NCBI GenBank assembly: GCA_029882685.1
Contig: JAOUKH010000002.1
Coordinates: 1-46,315, forward strand
Direction of reading: 5' to 3'
DNA length: 46,315 nucleotides
From: Cyclobacteriaceae bacterium
GTDB taxonomy: Bacteria; Bacteroidota; Bacteroidia; Cytophagales; Cyclobacteriaceae
The notes below the pieces were generated by a model, which saw nothing but the letters and a program-made list of their open reading frames with translations, did not search any database and was not told the DNA's origin. Below are positions 16,462-25,454 of this stretch, piece after piece. Every line of letters begins with the position of its first letter. The first letter of the stretch is position 1. The position numbers and the translations under genes were made by a program.

Positions 16462-17955
16462 ATACAAACCAAGAGTCATTACTGTTTTAGTTGTATTTTG
16501 AAACACGTTTGCTGTTGGTGTATTTTCTTTATTTGACAAAGTGTATGGAGAATAGTTGAAATTCCTGAGTACGTTTACAACACCCAAATCAAAAGATACA
16601 TATTTGTAACGAATACCTGCACCACCTGTAAACGACTGAATAGGAGTTACTTCATCATCTCCAGTCTGAGACAGAGAGTATCCTCCTCTTAATCTAAAAA
16701 TATCAAATCGCACTTCACCTCCTACTCTAAAATTATAGACTTTATGGTAAGTTTTCATTTCACTGTTTTCTGCAGTAGTAGAGAAATCATTTGAACTAAA
16801 TCTATTTTTGCCATAATCTATCATTTCAACATCTGCAGAAATAAACCCATATTTCCCTCCAAAAAATGTTATACCACTGCTTAATTTCATAGGAGTTGAA
16901 AGGTTATAAGAAGCAACAATTATGTCTGATTCCGTATATTGATTGTTATCAAATTTATAGTCAGCATCCATATTGCTGTGAAACTCTTCATCAAAATTAA
17001 AATAGGTTGGAGAAGTAAAAGCAGCACCAATTTGGACAAAATCTACTGGTCGAAACATGATGCCTAGTGTTGTGTTTACACCTCCACCAGATACGTTTAA
17101 ATTTTCTTCTAAATTAAAACCATTCAAAGGGTTTTGGTAGGTGTCATTAGCATCTATTGGTGTATAAGCAAAATTATTTTCAGAGTAGGTGTTTGTAGAA
17201 TTATAATTTACTGATGTTATACCAATATTAGCACCAAGATATAGTATGTCATCAAAGTTAAACCCATACCCTAGATTAAATTGGTATTGTGCACCCCTTA
17301 CATCTACCGTTTCTTTTTGGAAAGGATTACCCAAAATATCAGAGTCATATAAATCATCAGCTCCATTGGTGGGATCAAAAAAACTTGTAGGTAGGATGAG
17401 TAGTGTGCGTACAGCAAGACCTTCAACAGAATTATATGCTGAAGTATTATTATTGTAAAATTCATTTTCTAATATACCATCAGCTCTTTCAATAAAGTAA
17501 TCCAACATACTGGATTGACTGTTTCTTCCTTCATAAACAAATCTATTTTGATAATCAGCTATGCGGTTATAACTAATGCCAAAGGAATGACTTTTAATTT
17601 TTCTGTTACCTTCTTTTTGAAGTACAACACCAAAATTTGGAATGTTTGCATTTAATTTCAAACCGTCAGTATTAGTGCCATAAAAACTAGCATTGCTATT
17701 AATAAAGCTTAAACCAGTAGATAAACTAAAAGTAGAACGATTGAACATACCTAAGCCAGCAGGATTAGATTGAAGGCTGCTTATGTCACCTCCTAAAGAT
17801 ATTTGTGCTCCTCCTAATGCTTGAACTCTTGCCGATCCACCAGGGCTTGTTTGACTAAAAAGCAATCCTAACGTAGGTAAATCTTGTGCTTGTCCATAAA
17901 AAATGGACATAATTGTGGCAATGCCTGCTAAAAAAAGGCTTAATTTCTTATCCAT
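16456..17955 (-). CDS. OmpP1/FadL/TodX-like outer-membrane beta-barrel protein
   Basis: 499 residues with signal peptide MDKKLSLFLAGIATIMSIFYGQAQ. The mature start SQTSPGGSARVQALGGAQISLGGDISSLQSNPAGLG, shortened here to ARVQALGGAQISLGG and SNPAGLGMF, is the hallmark of the Bacteroidota OmpP1/FadL/TodX group. Alternating strands and an aromatic-rich end (LGLYF) fit a barrel inserted by BAM. FadL-type barrels take up hydrophobic compounds, but the cargo here is unknown. It lies 18 nt after the Ser/Arg-rich secreted protein gene and is probably co-transcribed with it. Confidence 0.85.
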   Translation of the reverse strand: MDKKLSLFLAGIATIMSIFYGQAQDLPTLGLLFSQTSPGGSARVQALGGAQISLGGDISSLQSNPAGLGMFNRSTFSLSTGLSFINSNASFYGTNTDGLKLNANIPNFGVVLQKEGNRKIKSHSFGISYNRIADYQNRFVYEGRNSQSSMLDYFIERADGILENEFYNNNTSAYNSVEGLAVRTLLILPTSFFDPTNGADDLYDSDILGNPFQKETVDVRGAQYQFNLGYGFNFDDILYLGANIGITSVNYNSTNTYSENNFAYTPIDANDTYQNPLNGFNLEENLNVSGGGVNTTLGIMFRPVDFVQIGAAFTSPTYFNFDEEFHSNMDADYKFDNNQYTESDIIVASYNLSTPMKLSSGITFFGGKYGFISADVEMIDYGKNRFSSNDFSTTAENSEMKTYHKVYNFRVGGEVRFDIFRLRGGYSLSQTGDDEVTPIQSFTGGAGIRYKYVSFDLGVVNVLRNFNYSPYTLSNKENTPTANVFQNTTKTVMTLGLYF

Positions 17956-17973
17956 GATGTTTTGATTTAACTG

Positions 17974-19344
17974 TTAGTCTTTTTTACTTCTTGATCTGCT
18001 AGATGAACTTCTTGAGCTTCCTGATGAAGATCTAGAACTACTGCTTCTGCTGTAGCTTGAGCCTCCACTCCCTGAAGATCTAGAACTGCTACCTCTACTG
18101 TAGCTTGACCCCCCATTTCCTGAAGAAGACCTTGAACTGTTACTGTTTCTATTGTAACTCGATCCTGAATTGCTACTTCGATTATTACTTCTGTTGTAAT
18201 TCGATCCTGAATTACTATTGGTACTTTTTGAAGAATTACTACTTCCTCTACTGTAAGTTGACCCACTACTTCTAGAGTTACGAGAATTAGAAGTTCCGGA
18301 AGATTTTACATTACTATTACTACTTCTAGTATTATTTTCGTTGTATCTTGTACCAACATTTGATGATCTAGAATTAGTACTATTTTGTCTAGATGTATAG
18401 CCAGTTGAAGACCTTCTAAAACCCGAATAATTATTTTCTCCAGTAGTAGAGCTGGCTACTCTACTATTGGTTCTTGTTTTTACTTTAGAATCACTATTGT
18501 CAGCTACTCTTCCGCTTGAAATCCGCCCACTATTATCATTACTAGCAACTCTACTACTGGATGATCTAGAACTTACACGCCCCGAATTATAAATTGAACT
18601 TCTACTAGTACGTTTACCCCGAGCTACACCTCTAGAATTATTATTGTAATCATAGTTAGCAATAATATTTTGGTTATAATAATTATTGTAGTACGAAGGA
18701 GGACACCAGAAAGGGTCGTAATAGTTATAATAGGAGTTATAATAGCTTCCCCAAGAGTACCCGTAATTATATGAACGATAGAAAGAATTATATCCCCATC
18801 TACTTCCACTATAATATGAATATGGATATCCACCACCTATGCGAAAAGAAATATTCCACCCAGGTCTATAATATAAACTACTACGATAATAAGGATCATA
18901 AAACGGGTCAAACACTGTCCCTTGATATAAATATGGATCATTCCAAAACACATCATCAAATCTGCTATAGTATCTAGTAGAAGGAGATCCGTAATAATAG
19001 TGTTTAACTACTACATCAGCATTTTCAATATAATCTTCTACTGCTTGTGAAGGGTTTTGCTGCTCGTACCCCTCTTCAAAATACACTTCGTTATCTTCCC
19101 CAGTAGAATCACTATATGCCAAGTAATCAGGGTTCGTTGTTTTGTCAAATGTTGGTTCACTTACGTTTTCCTTATCCCCCATTTTTTGGTCATCAGATGT
19201 AGAAGCAGTATTTACCACATTATCAACTTTCAAACGGTCTTTTTTTCTGAAATAGATGTCATCATATTCCTGACTAAATACTGGAACGGATGACATAACC
19301 ATAAGGATAAAAAGTGGGGCTGAGTAAGTGAATAACTTTTTCAT
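17974..19344 (-). CDS. Secreted Tyr-rich / Ser-Arg-Asn-repeat protein of unknown function
   Basis: 456 residues. A signal peptide (MKKLFTYSAPLFILMVMSSVPVFSQ) is followed by an acidic stretch to about residue 105 (NVVNTASTSDDQKMG, EVYFEEGYEQQNP), then a Tyr-rich domain (about 110-225: KHYYYGSPSTRYYSRF, YSYYSGSRWGYNSFYRSYNY). From about 240 to the end it is a strongly basic Ser/Arg/Asn/Gly low-complexity tail with degenerate ~16-residue units of the type GSSYSRGSSSRSSGSG and the terminus SRSRSKKD. The tail is probably disordered. It is encoded just upstream of the OmpP1-like barrel on the same strand. No enzymatic motif is seen; a surface or envelope structural role is only a guess. Confidence 0.8.
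   Translation of the reverse strand: MKKLFTYSAPLFILMVMSSVPVFSQEYDDIYFRKKDRLKVDNVVNTASTSDDQKMGDKENVSEPTFDKTTNPDYLAYSDSTGEDNEVYFEEGYEQQNPSQAVEDYIENADVVVKHYYYGSPSTRYYSRFDDVFWNDPYLYQGTVFDPFYDPYYRSSLYYRPGWNISFRIGGGYPYSYYSGSRWGYNSFYRSYNYGYSWGSYYNSYYNYYDPFWCPPSYYNNYYNQNIIANYDYNNNSRGVARGKRTSRSSIYNSGRVSSRSSSSRVASNDNSGRISSGRVADNSDSKVKTRTNSRVASSTTGENNYSGFRRSSTGYTSRQNSTNSRSSNVGTRYNENNTRSSNSNVKSSGTSNSRNSRSSGSTYSRGSSNSSKSTNSNSGSNYNRSNNRSSNSGSSYNRNSNSSRSSSGNGGSSYSRGSSSRSSGSGGSSYSRSSSSRSSSGSSRSSSSRSRSKKD
17980..18270 (-). repeat. Degenerate tandem repeats encoding the Ser/Arg tail
   Basis: Units of about 48 bp recur at the 3' end of the Ser/Arg-rich gene. For example GATCTAGAACT occurs at 18029-18039 and again at 18077-18087, 48 nt apart, corresponding to 16-residue units. 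The units decay toward the N-terminal side, where Asn replaces Ser. Slippage or recombination could change their number. Confidence 0.7.
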
Positions 19345-19486
19345 AACGAAGTGTTTTTTACATAAAACATATATAGCCTAATTATATAAACGACAATTTA
19401 ACGATAAGGATTATTTATATGTAACAAAAACTTATATTTGTCGCTTAAATTATTTATTAGATATACTAACAAATTTTATACCAAAA

Positions 19487-20962
19487 ATGGGAAAGGCTAT
19501 TCCTAGTAGGAGCGAAGATTATTCAGAGTGGTACAATGAACTTGTAAAAAAGGCTGATTTAGCCGAGCATTCGGCTGTTAGAGGCTGTATGGTGATAAAG
19601 CCTTATGGGTATGCGATATGGGAAAAAATGCAAGCGCAGTTGGATAAAATGTTTAAAGATACTGGGCATAGCAATGCATATTTTCCACTTTTTGTTCCTA
19701 AATCTTATTTAAGTAAAGAAGCTGATCATGTAGAAGGATTTGCTAAAGAGTGTGCAGTTGTAACTCATTATCGATTAAAAAATGCAGAAGATGGCAGTGG
19801 AGTTGTTGTTGATCCTGAGGCTAAATTGGAAGAAGAATTAATTGTGAGACCTACTTCCGAGACGGTTATATGGAATACATATCGAAATTGGATACAGTCA
19901 TATCGTGATTTACCTTTACTAATTAATCAATGGGCAAATGTTGTTCGGTGGGAAATGCGTACTCGATTGTTTTTACGTACAGCTGAATTTTTGTGGCAGG
20001 AGGGGCATACCGCTCATGCTACAAAAAACGAAGCCGTAGAAGAAACCGTTAAAATGGTGAATGTATATGCTGAATTTGCAGAGAAGTTTATGGCTATGCC
20101 AGTTGTTATTGGTGTAAAAACGGAGAGCGAACGCTTTCCTGGCGCTTTGGATACTTACAGTATAGAAGCATTAATGCAAGACGGAAAAGCACTCCAGGCA
20201 GGAACTTCACATTTTTTGGGGCAAAATTTTGCAAAGGCATTTGATGTAAAATTTGCAAATAAAGAAGGAAAGCTCGATTTGGTATGGGGAACAAGTTGGG
20301 GAGTGAGTACAAGATTGATGGGTGCATTGATTATGGCACATTCTGATGATGAGGGTTTAGTGCTACCTCCTAATTTAGCTCCTATTCAGGTGGTAATTGT
20401 TCCAATTTTTAAGGGAGATGAACAACTTAATGTACTAAATGAAACAGTTAACCCTATAGTAAAAGCTCTTCAAGATAAGGGAATATCAGTAAAATATGAT
20501 AACAGGGATACACATAAGCCAGGTTGGAAATTTGCTGAGTATGAATTAAAAGGAGTTCCATTAAGAATAGCCATTGGCCCAAGAGATTTAGAAAATGGAA
20601 CGATAGAACTAGCACGTAGGGATACAAAAACAAAAGAGGTTGTTAGTATTGATGGCATAGTAGATATTGTTGGAAATAGACTAAAAGATATTCAGGATAA
20701 TATTTACCAAAAGGCGTATGATTTTAGAACTTCTTTGACTACTAAAGTTGATTCTTATGATGAATTTAAAAGGGTATTGGATGAAAAAGGAGGATTTATT
20801 TTAGCACACTGGGATGGAACACCAGAAACGGAAGAAAAAATAAAAAATGAAACCAAGGCTACTATTCGTTGTATTCCTGTCGATTCTCAAGAGGAGGAAG
20901 GTAAATGTGTTTATTCAGGAAAGCCATCGAATATGCGTGTAATTTTTGCTAGGGCATATTAG
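19487..20962 (+). CDS. proS: Prolyl-tRNA synthetase, archaeal/eukaryotic type
   Basis: 491 residues of class II ProRS without the bacterial editing insertion. Motif 2 region [28 protein letters not shown] is represented by [15 protein letters not shown] and [18 protein letters not shown] is the Pro-binding motif. The C-terminus ends in VIFARAY, as in type-3 enzymes. It charges tRNA-Pro in the cytosol. The first in-frame ATG after the intergenic region gives the family start. A TATATTTG at 19433-19440 resembles the -7 element, but the matching -33 box is poor. The NfeD-like gene follows after 35 nt. Confidence 0.97.
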   Translation: MGKAIPSRSEDYSEWYNELVKKADLAEHSAVRGCMVIKPYGYAIWEKMQAQLDKMFKDTGHSNAYFPLFVPKSYLSKEADHVEGFAKECAVVTHYRLKNAEDGSGVVVDPEAKLEEELIVRPTSETVIWNTYRNWIQSYRDLPLLINQWANVVRWEMRTRLFLRTAEFLWQEGHTAHATKNEAVEETVKMVNVYAEFAEKFMAMPVVIGVKTESERFPGALDTYSIEALMQDGKALQAGTSHFLGQNFAKAFDVKFANKEGKLDLVWGTSWGVSTRLMGALIMAHSDDEGLVLPPNLAPIQVVIVPIFKGDEQLNVLNETVNPIVKALQDKGISVKYDNRDTHKPGWKFAEYELKGVPLRIAIGPRDLENGTIELARRDTKTKEVVSIDGIVDIVGNRLKDIQDNIYQKAYDFRTSLTTKVDSYDEFKRVLDEKGGFILAHWDGTPETEEKIKNETKATIRCIPVDSQEEEGKCVYSGKPSNMRVIFARAY

Positions 20963-20997
20963 AAATATTTAAGAACGAATTCGTACTTTAGTATCTT

Positions 20998-21471
20998 ATG
21001 ATAGAGTGGTTAATTGTGATCTCATTAATTACTTTCGGAATTGTTTTAATAGTTGCCGAAGTGATTTTTGTACCTGGAACAACAATAGTTGGTGTTTTAG
21101 GTCTTGTATTCTTAGTTTTAGGAGTATATAAATCGTTTGAGTATTTCAATAATGTAATTTCTTATTCGATTCTTGCAGGTACATCTGTTCTTTTTGTTGG
21201 AATGCTCTATTATGTGTTTACAACAAGAGTGTGGGAGAAATTTTCACTTAAAAAAGAAATAAAAAGTAAGTTTAATAAAGGAATGTCTGATGTGTTGAGT
21301 GTTGGTGATGTAGGAAAAACGATTTCTACTTTAAAACCTATAGGGAAAGCAGAATTTAACAACAAAGTGTTCGAAGTAAAATCACTAGGTGGTTACGTTG
21401 AACCAAACAATAAAGTTGAAATAATAAAAATAGAGAACAATCAAATAACTATAAAACAAGTAAATAACTAA
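20998..21471 (+). CDS. NfeD-like membrane protein, FloA partner
   Basis: 157 residues with two or three N-terminal membrane segments ([50 protein letters not shown]) and a C-terminal OB-fold domain of the NfeD type ([19 protein letters not shown], then VEVKS-like strands). NfeD proteins are encoded next to flotillin-like SPFH proteins and act with them in membrane organisation. Here floA begins 2 nt after the stop, which supports this. The long serine-protease domain of large NfeD proteins is absent. Confidence 0.9.
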   Translation: MIEWLIVISLITFGIVLIVAEVIFVPGTTIVGVLGLVFLVLGVYKSFEYFNNVISYSILAGTSVLFVGMLYYVFTTRVWEKFSLKKEIKSKFNKGMSDVLSVGDVGKTISTLKPIGKAEFNNKVFEVKSLGGYVEPNNKVEIIKIENNQITIKQVNN

Positions 21472-21473
21472 TT

Positions 21474-22451
21474 ATGGAATTATTAACCATTTTAATACTT
21501 TTTGCAGGAATAATCTTATTTTTCCTGTTCTTTTATTTTATACCAGTAGGACTTTGGATTACTGCAATATTTTCAAATGTCAGGGTAACGCTTGGCGAAT
21601 TGATTGGGATGCGTTTTAGAAAAGTGCCTCCAGGTATTATTGTTAACTCACTAATTACTGCTGTTAAGGCTGGTGTGAAATTGACAACTTCTGAACTGGA
21701 AACACACTATTTAGCAGGTGGAAATGTTCCAAATGTAATTCGAGCATTAATTTCAGCTGATAAAGCCAATATAAATTTGGAATTTAAACAAGCAACAGCT
21801 ATTGATTTGGCTGGTAGAGATGTAATGGAAGCTGTTCAGATTTCGGTAAATCCAAAAGTAATCACAACTCCTAGAGTAGCAGCCGTAGCAGCTGACGGTA
21901 TCCAGTTGATTGCAGTAGCAAGGGTAACTGTTAGAGCTAATATTCAACAATTGGTTGGTGGAGCAGGAGAAGATACTATTCTTGCAAGAGTAGGTGAAGG
22001 CATTGTAACATCTATTGGTTCGGCTATAACTCACAAAGCAGTACTAGAAAACCCTGATAAAATTTCCAAATTGGTACTTGAACGTGGGTTGGATGCAGGT
22101 ACTGCATTTGAAATACTATCTATTGATATTGCAGATATTGATATTGGTAAAAACATAGGTGCTGAGTTACAGACAGATCAAGCAAGTGCAGATTTAAAAG
22201 TTGCAGAAGCAAAAGCAGAAGAAAGAAGAGCAATGGCTGTTGCAGTGGAGCAGGAGATGAAAGCGAAAGCACAGGAAGCAAGGGCAAAAGTAATTGAAGC
22301 AGAAGCAGAAGTGCCAAAAGCGATGGCAGAAGCTTTCCGTTCAGGTAATTTAGGAATTATGGATTACTACAAAATGGAAAACATTAAGTCCGATACAGGA
22401 ATGAGAGAATCAATTTCAGATTCTGGAAAAGGAGGGTCTAAAAAGAAATAA
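21474..22451 (+). CDS. floA: Flotillin-like protein FloA
   Basis: 325 residues with one N-terminal hydrophobic hairpin ([20 protein letters not shown]), an SPFH domain (from [11 protein letters not shown], through [14 protein letters not shown], to [16 protein letters not shown]) and a C-terminal Ala/Glu/Lys-rich coiled coil ([20 protein letters not shown]). This matches the FloA/YqfA family, which forms membrane microdomains with NfeD partners. It ends the proS-nfeD-floA run and is followed by a terminator hairpin 28 nt downstream. Confidence 0.95.
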   Translation: MELLTILILFAGIILFFLFFYFIPVGLWITAIFSNVRVTLGELIGMRFRKVPPGIIVNSLITAVKAGVKLTTSELETHYLAGGNVPNVIRALISADKANINLEFKQATAIDLAGRDVMEAVQISVNPKVITTPRVAAVAADGIQLIAVARVTVRANIQQLVGGAGEDTILARVGEGIVTSIGSAITHKAVLENPDKISKLVLERGLDAGTAFEILSIDIADIDIGKNIGAELQTDQASADLKVAEAKAEERRAMAVAVEQEMKAKAQEARAKVIEAEAEVPKAMAEAFRSGNLGIMDYYKMENIKSDTGMRESISDSGKGGSKKK

Positions 22452-22479
22452 TTCCTTTTAATCAGAGTTAAATCAATAG

Positions 22480-22514
22480 GCTGCTCATTTATATAATAAA
22501 TGAGCAGCTTTTTT
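22480..22514 (+). terminator. Rho-independent terminator after floA
   Basis: A 12-bp stem GCTGCTCATTTA / TAAATGAGCAGC (22480-22491 and 22497-22508) with loop TATAA, followed by T6. It ends the proS-nfeD-floA transcript. Confidence 0.93.
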
Positions 22515-22540
22515 GTTTACAGCATTTTTACAGTTTCTTA

Positions 22541-22687
22541 CCTTGAACCCACATTATGAAATAGACGCTTCACTTAGATTATGTGCATCACCATAGCGGT
22601 GCTATGCTTTTTTGCATAACCATCAATTTCTTTCGGCTTTATGACCTCACATCACGAATTCTATCACATAATCTGGATTGAACTCAC
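22541..22687. repeat. Structured intergenic element with inverted repeats, possible interspersed repeat
   Basis: Between the floA terminator and the 7TMR-DISM gene lies ~145 bp less AT-rich than nearby spacers. AGATTATGTG (22576-22585) is the exact reverse complement of CACATAATCT (22665-22674). Inside are a short hairpin CATAGC-GGT-GCTATG (22592-22606) and TATGC-T6-GCATA (22603-22618). The near-direct repeats TTGAACCCAC (22543-22552) and TTGAACTCAC (22678-22687) flank it. This could be a MITE- or REP-like element or a structured RNA. No second copy lies in the window. Confidence 0.45.
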
Positions 22688-22688
22688 G

Positions 22689-23990
22689 TTAATACAAATA
22701 TGATGATGAATTGTCTTCAGTTGGTTGTTTTGATAGATTTTTTGTGTGCATTATTTTATACCAAAGAGCAAATCCATTTAAATAGTAAACCACTAAATAT
22801 CCTATACTAGAAATATAGGGTGAATTAGAAATTAAATTATAATGGGAAAACAAATCGTAAAAAAAGAGGGATATGATAATTAAAATAGTAAAACTGATAT
22901 ACCCAGCACCTTTACTATCATGTATAAGTGCATTAACAACAGTAGCTACTATGTACACCATAAATAATGATAAAAAAATTAGATAAGTAGTAAGTGTTTT
23001 AGAAAACACTGTAGTTGGAAAAAATATTGTAATGCCAATAAAAATACTATTAATAATAATTGAAGCATTTTGAGAAATGCTATTTGTATGTTCTGTAAAC
23101 ATTTTTCCAACAATCATAATACCAAGTAGTAGTGAAAAATAAAGTGTTAGATACTCTACCTTTGTTCCTAATGCCCAATTAAAATCAGGAAACCAATAAT
23201 TTATTAGATACATATTTGTAAACAGACCTCTTACAGTCCAAGTCAAGCTGAAAAAGGTGAAATATAGTATTAACACATTTCTGTATTGAAAATAAAACAT
23301 CAAACTAATAATAGTCAGTATCCCTATTCCAATGATCATTAGCATATTAGCCCATACATCTGAATTTCTTTTAGCTAAAAGGTATTTAGGAGAGCCAAGA
23401 AGTATTGAGTCATTCATCCCTCCCTTATAATGATGGAAATTTGAAACATTTAAAACAATACTAATAGTATCACCTGTGGCGGTAAAGGTTTTTGTATAAG
23501 GAATCCATTGTGGAGTAGATTTTTCTTTATTAATACCTGGTACGCCATTATTAGCTATTAATTTACCATCTATCCACAAGTTATAACTACAATATAAGCT
23601 AGGGATTTCCATCGCTAAATTTAGATCTTTTAGTGATCCTACAATTTCCAAAACAAAAGTAGCATAACCTTTGGAAGGTAATTTTTGATCTTTCCATTGA
23701 TATTTATTCCAAATATTTGGAAAATCAAAGTAGCTTTTATCACTAGGATTACTAGTACTGAAATCAGTTGGAGAAAGTAATTGATTCCAGTAAAAAGACC
23801 ATGTGCCGTCTAGTTTAATATTTCCCTGCTCTTCAAAATCCCAGTGACTTAAGTCAAGGGTGCCATAATTGGCTATTGGAGTAGAGTTTTGTGAATAAAG
23901 AAGAGGGGAAAGGAAAACAAGCAGTAAAAATATTATATATCTATTGCCTCGTAAGAATATATGTGATAAGGTTAATACCGATTGAGGCAT
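22689..23990 (-). CDS. 7TMR-DISM-type receptor without an output domain
   Basis: 433 residues. An N-terminal hydrophobic signal (IIFLLLVFLSPLLYSQ) precedes an extracellular beta-sandwich of roughly 40-205 (LDGTWSFYWNQLL, LAMEIPSLYCSYNLWIDGKL), resembling the jelly-roll ligand-binding DISMED part. From about 212 to 412 there are seven or eight hydrophobic helices. The protein ends about 20 residues after the last helix with a Ser-rich tail (NLSKQPTEDNSSSYLY), so the kinase, GGDEF or LytTR domain that usually follows is missing. It may signal through a separate protein. It is transcribed toward floA, 308 nt downstream of the B12-type binding-protein gene. Confidence 0.8.
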   Translation of the reverse strand: MPQSVLTLSHIFLRGNRYIIFLLLVFLSPLLYSQNSTPIANYGTLDLSHWDFEEQGNIKLDGTWSFYWNQLLSPTDFSTSNPSDKSYFDFPNIWNKYQWKDQKLPSKGYATFVLEIVGSLKDLNLAMEIPSLYCSYNLWIDGKLIANNGVPGINKEKSTPQWIPYTKTFTATGDTISIVLNVSNFHHYKGGMNDSILLGSPKYLLAKRNSDVWANMLMIIGIGILTIISLMFYFQYRNVLILYFTFFSLTWTVRGLFTNMYLINYWFPDFNWALGTKVEYLTLYFSLLLGIMIVGKMFTEHTNSISQNASIIINSIFIGITIFFPTTVFSKTLTTYLIFLSLFMVYIVATVVNALIHDSKGAGYISFTILIIISLFFYDLFSHYNLISNSPYISSIGYLVVYYLNGFALWYKIMHTKNLSKQPTEDNSSSYLY

Positions 23991-24298
23991 TGTTTAATAA
24001 TAATTTCAGCTTAATTTAAGTTAGGCAATTTAGTCTAAGATATACTTGGATAGAGTAGTAGTTTTCTAGATTTATTACATGGTATACATTATTTTCTAAG
24101 TAGTAGGAGTTATAATTTATACTTACTATTATAAAATTATGAGGATATTAATCATTAAAAAAATGAAAAATATTATATTCAATAAGTAAAAAATATTTAA
24201 CGCATTTCTACTGACTAAAAATATGGGTGAAATAATTCAAAAAGCATTATAATTATTACGTAGGAGAATTTCTTATTAAAAGGAAGAGTAGTATTTTG
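23991..24298. other. AT-rich intergenic region, no gene seen
   Basis: This 308-nt stretch contains the end of the substrate-binding-protein transcript and the start region of the 7TMR-DISM gene. It is extremely AT-rich. I find no convincing terminator, RNA gene or promoter match on the minus strand. The only ORF is a 16-codon one at 24138, which I do not believe. Confidence 0.6.
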
Positions 24299-25453
24299 TT
24301 ATTTCTCATCCAATTTTCTGAAGTAATATAAATTATGTTCTGGCAATAATTCAGGGTGTAATATTTTTACTAAGTCACTTAAAATAATATCAGGGCGTGA
24401 GAAGCCTGATTCAAAATAATCATTTCCGCCATTTTTAATTACCCTAGCGTTGTAGGAGTATATATTTTTAGTTTCGAAGGCTTTAAAATTTGTATATCGA
24501 TAATCAACATTATTAAGCTCATTGAGAGAGAAATAATTGGCTGCACCAATCCAGTATTCGGCATTTTGTGATTTTTCATACACAGCTTCAAAGCTTAATT
24601 GTAAACTTCCTGTAGATTGCTCATTGTTCCATAGGTAATTTGTTCCGGCATCACGAAAAAATTTCGCCATCCAACTTTTTCCTCCAGGAACATACCAAGT
24701 ATCTCCATACACTATTCCACTCATTATAGTTGGCTTGTTGGTTAAATTAGTAGTTGTGTTCCTTATCTTAATATAGTTTTTTTCTATTTGATCAAAAATT
24801 GAATCAGCTTTCATTTCCATATTAAAAAATAAGGAAACAAATTTAATCCACTCAGCTCGTCCTAATGGTGTTTTTTCAAGGTATTCTGCATTCATTACTA
24901 CAGGAATTCCTACTCTTTCAATGGATGAAAGTTGGTCATAATTTCCATTCATAGTGTAACTCATGACAAGGTCAGGAGACAGCTCCATCAACAATTCAAT
25001 ATTCAAATCATTATCCTTGCCTAATTCAATGGTTTTACCAGATTTCACCTGTTTTCTCACTTTTTCTGATGAAACATATTGTGTTGAAGGAAATCCAGTG
25101 AGTTTATCAGTTGCACCCAGCATATCTAATGGTGCAATATGTGTGGTGGAAGTGCAGACAAAAGTCTCTACAGGGGTGTATATCACCATTTCATTATATA
25201 AATTTTGTTTGTTTTTATCTTTATCTGCTTTAGGGATTAGTCTGTATTTTAGGCTTTTTTTGGCTTCTGAATAGGGCTGAATAACTTCAATAATTTTATG
25301 ACTGCCCTCATAGCTTATTTTAAAATTAGAGGCATGTTTTAAAGTGATTTTGTTTTGAATAAAATCATTTTTTATGTTGGAGCTATTTTGTTCCTGAATA
25401 CAGCCATTAAATTGTAGTAGAAGAAGAAGAAACATATTATTTAATATTTTCAT
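24299..25453 (-). CDS. ABC-transporter substrate-binding lipoprotein (BtuF/FecB-like), likely cobalamin or iron-chelate
   Basis: About 384 residues. The start is set at 25453 because that ATG lies 1 nt after the MeaB stop and begins a lipoprotein signal MKILNNMFLLLLLQFNGC; longer starts overlap MeaB and bury the signal. The mature protein is a class III periplasmic-binding fold: TTHIAPLDMLGATDKLTGF, DLNIELLMELSPDLVMSY, IERVGIPVVMNAEYLEKTPL, and AGTNYLWNNEQSTGSLQLSFE in the second lobe. These proteins deliver B12, siderophores or heme to BtuCD/FecCD permeases. The tight link to MeaB, a B12-enzyme chaperone, favours cobalamin. No permease adjoins it; a permease-ATPase pair lies 12 kb away. Confidence 0.82.
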   Translation of the reverse strand: MKILNNMFLLLLLQFNGCIQEQNSSNIKNDFIQNKITLKHASNFKISYEGSHKIIEVIQPYSEAKKSLKYRLIPKADKDKNKQNLYNEMVIYTPVETFVCTSTTHIAPLDMLGATDKLTGFPSTQYVSSEKVRKQVKSGKTIELGKDNDLNIELLMELSPDLVMSYTMNGNYDQLSSIERVGIPVVMNAEYLEKTPLGRAEWIKFVSLFFNMEMKADSIFDQIEKNYIKIRNTTTNLTNKPTIMSGIVYGDTWYVPGGKSWMAKFFRDAGTNYLWNNEQSTGSLQLSFEAVYEKSQNAEYWIGAANYFSLNELNNVDYRYTNFKAFETKNIYSYNARVIKNGGNDYFESGFSRPDIILSDLVKILHPELLPEHNLYYFRKLDEK

Positions 25454-25454
25454 C

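Noticed and set aside
17967-18266. A 99-residue ORF in another frame on the minus strand
   Set aside because: It is a shadow of the Ser/Arg repeat region and owes its openness to repeat composition.
22120-22317. Leu-rich minus-strand ORF inside floA
   Set aside because: It is the antisense of the Ala/Glu/Lys coiled coil, a typical composition artefact.
24138-24188. 16-codon ORF in the AT-rich spacer
   Set aside because: Very short, low-complexity Ile/Lys/Asn content, no support from spacing or a ribosome site.
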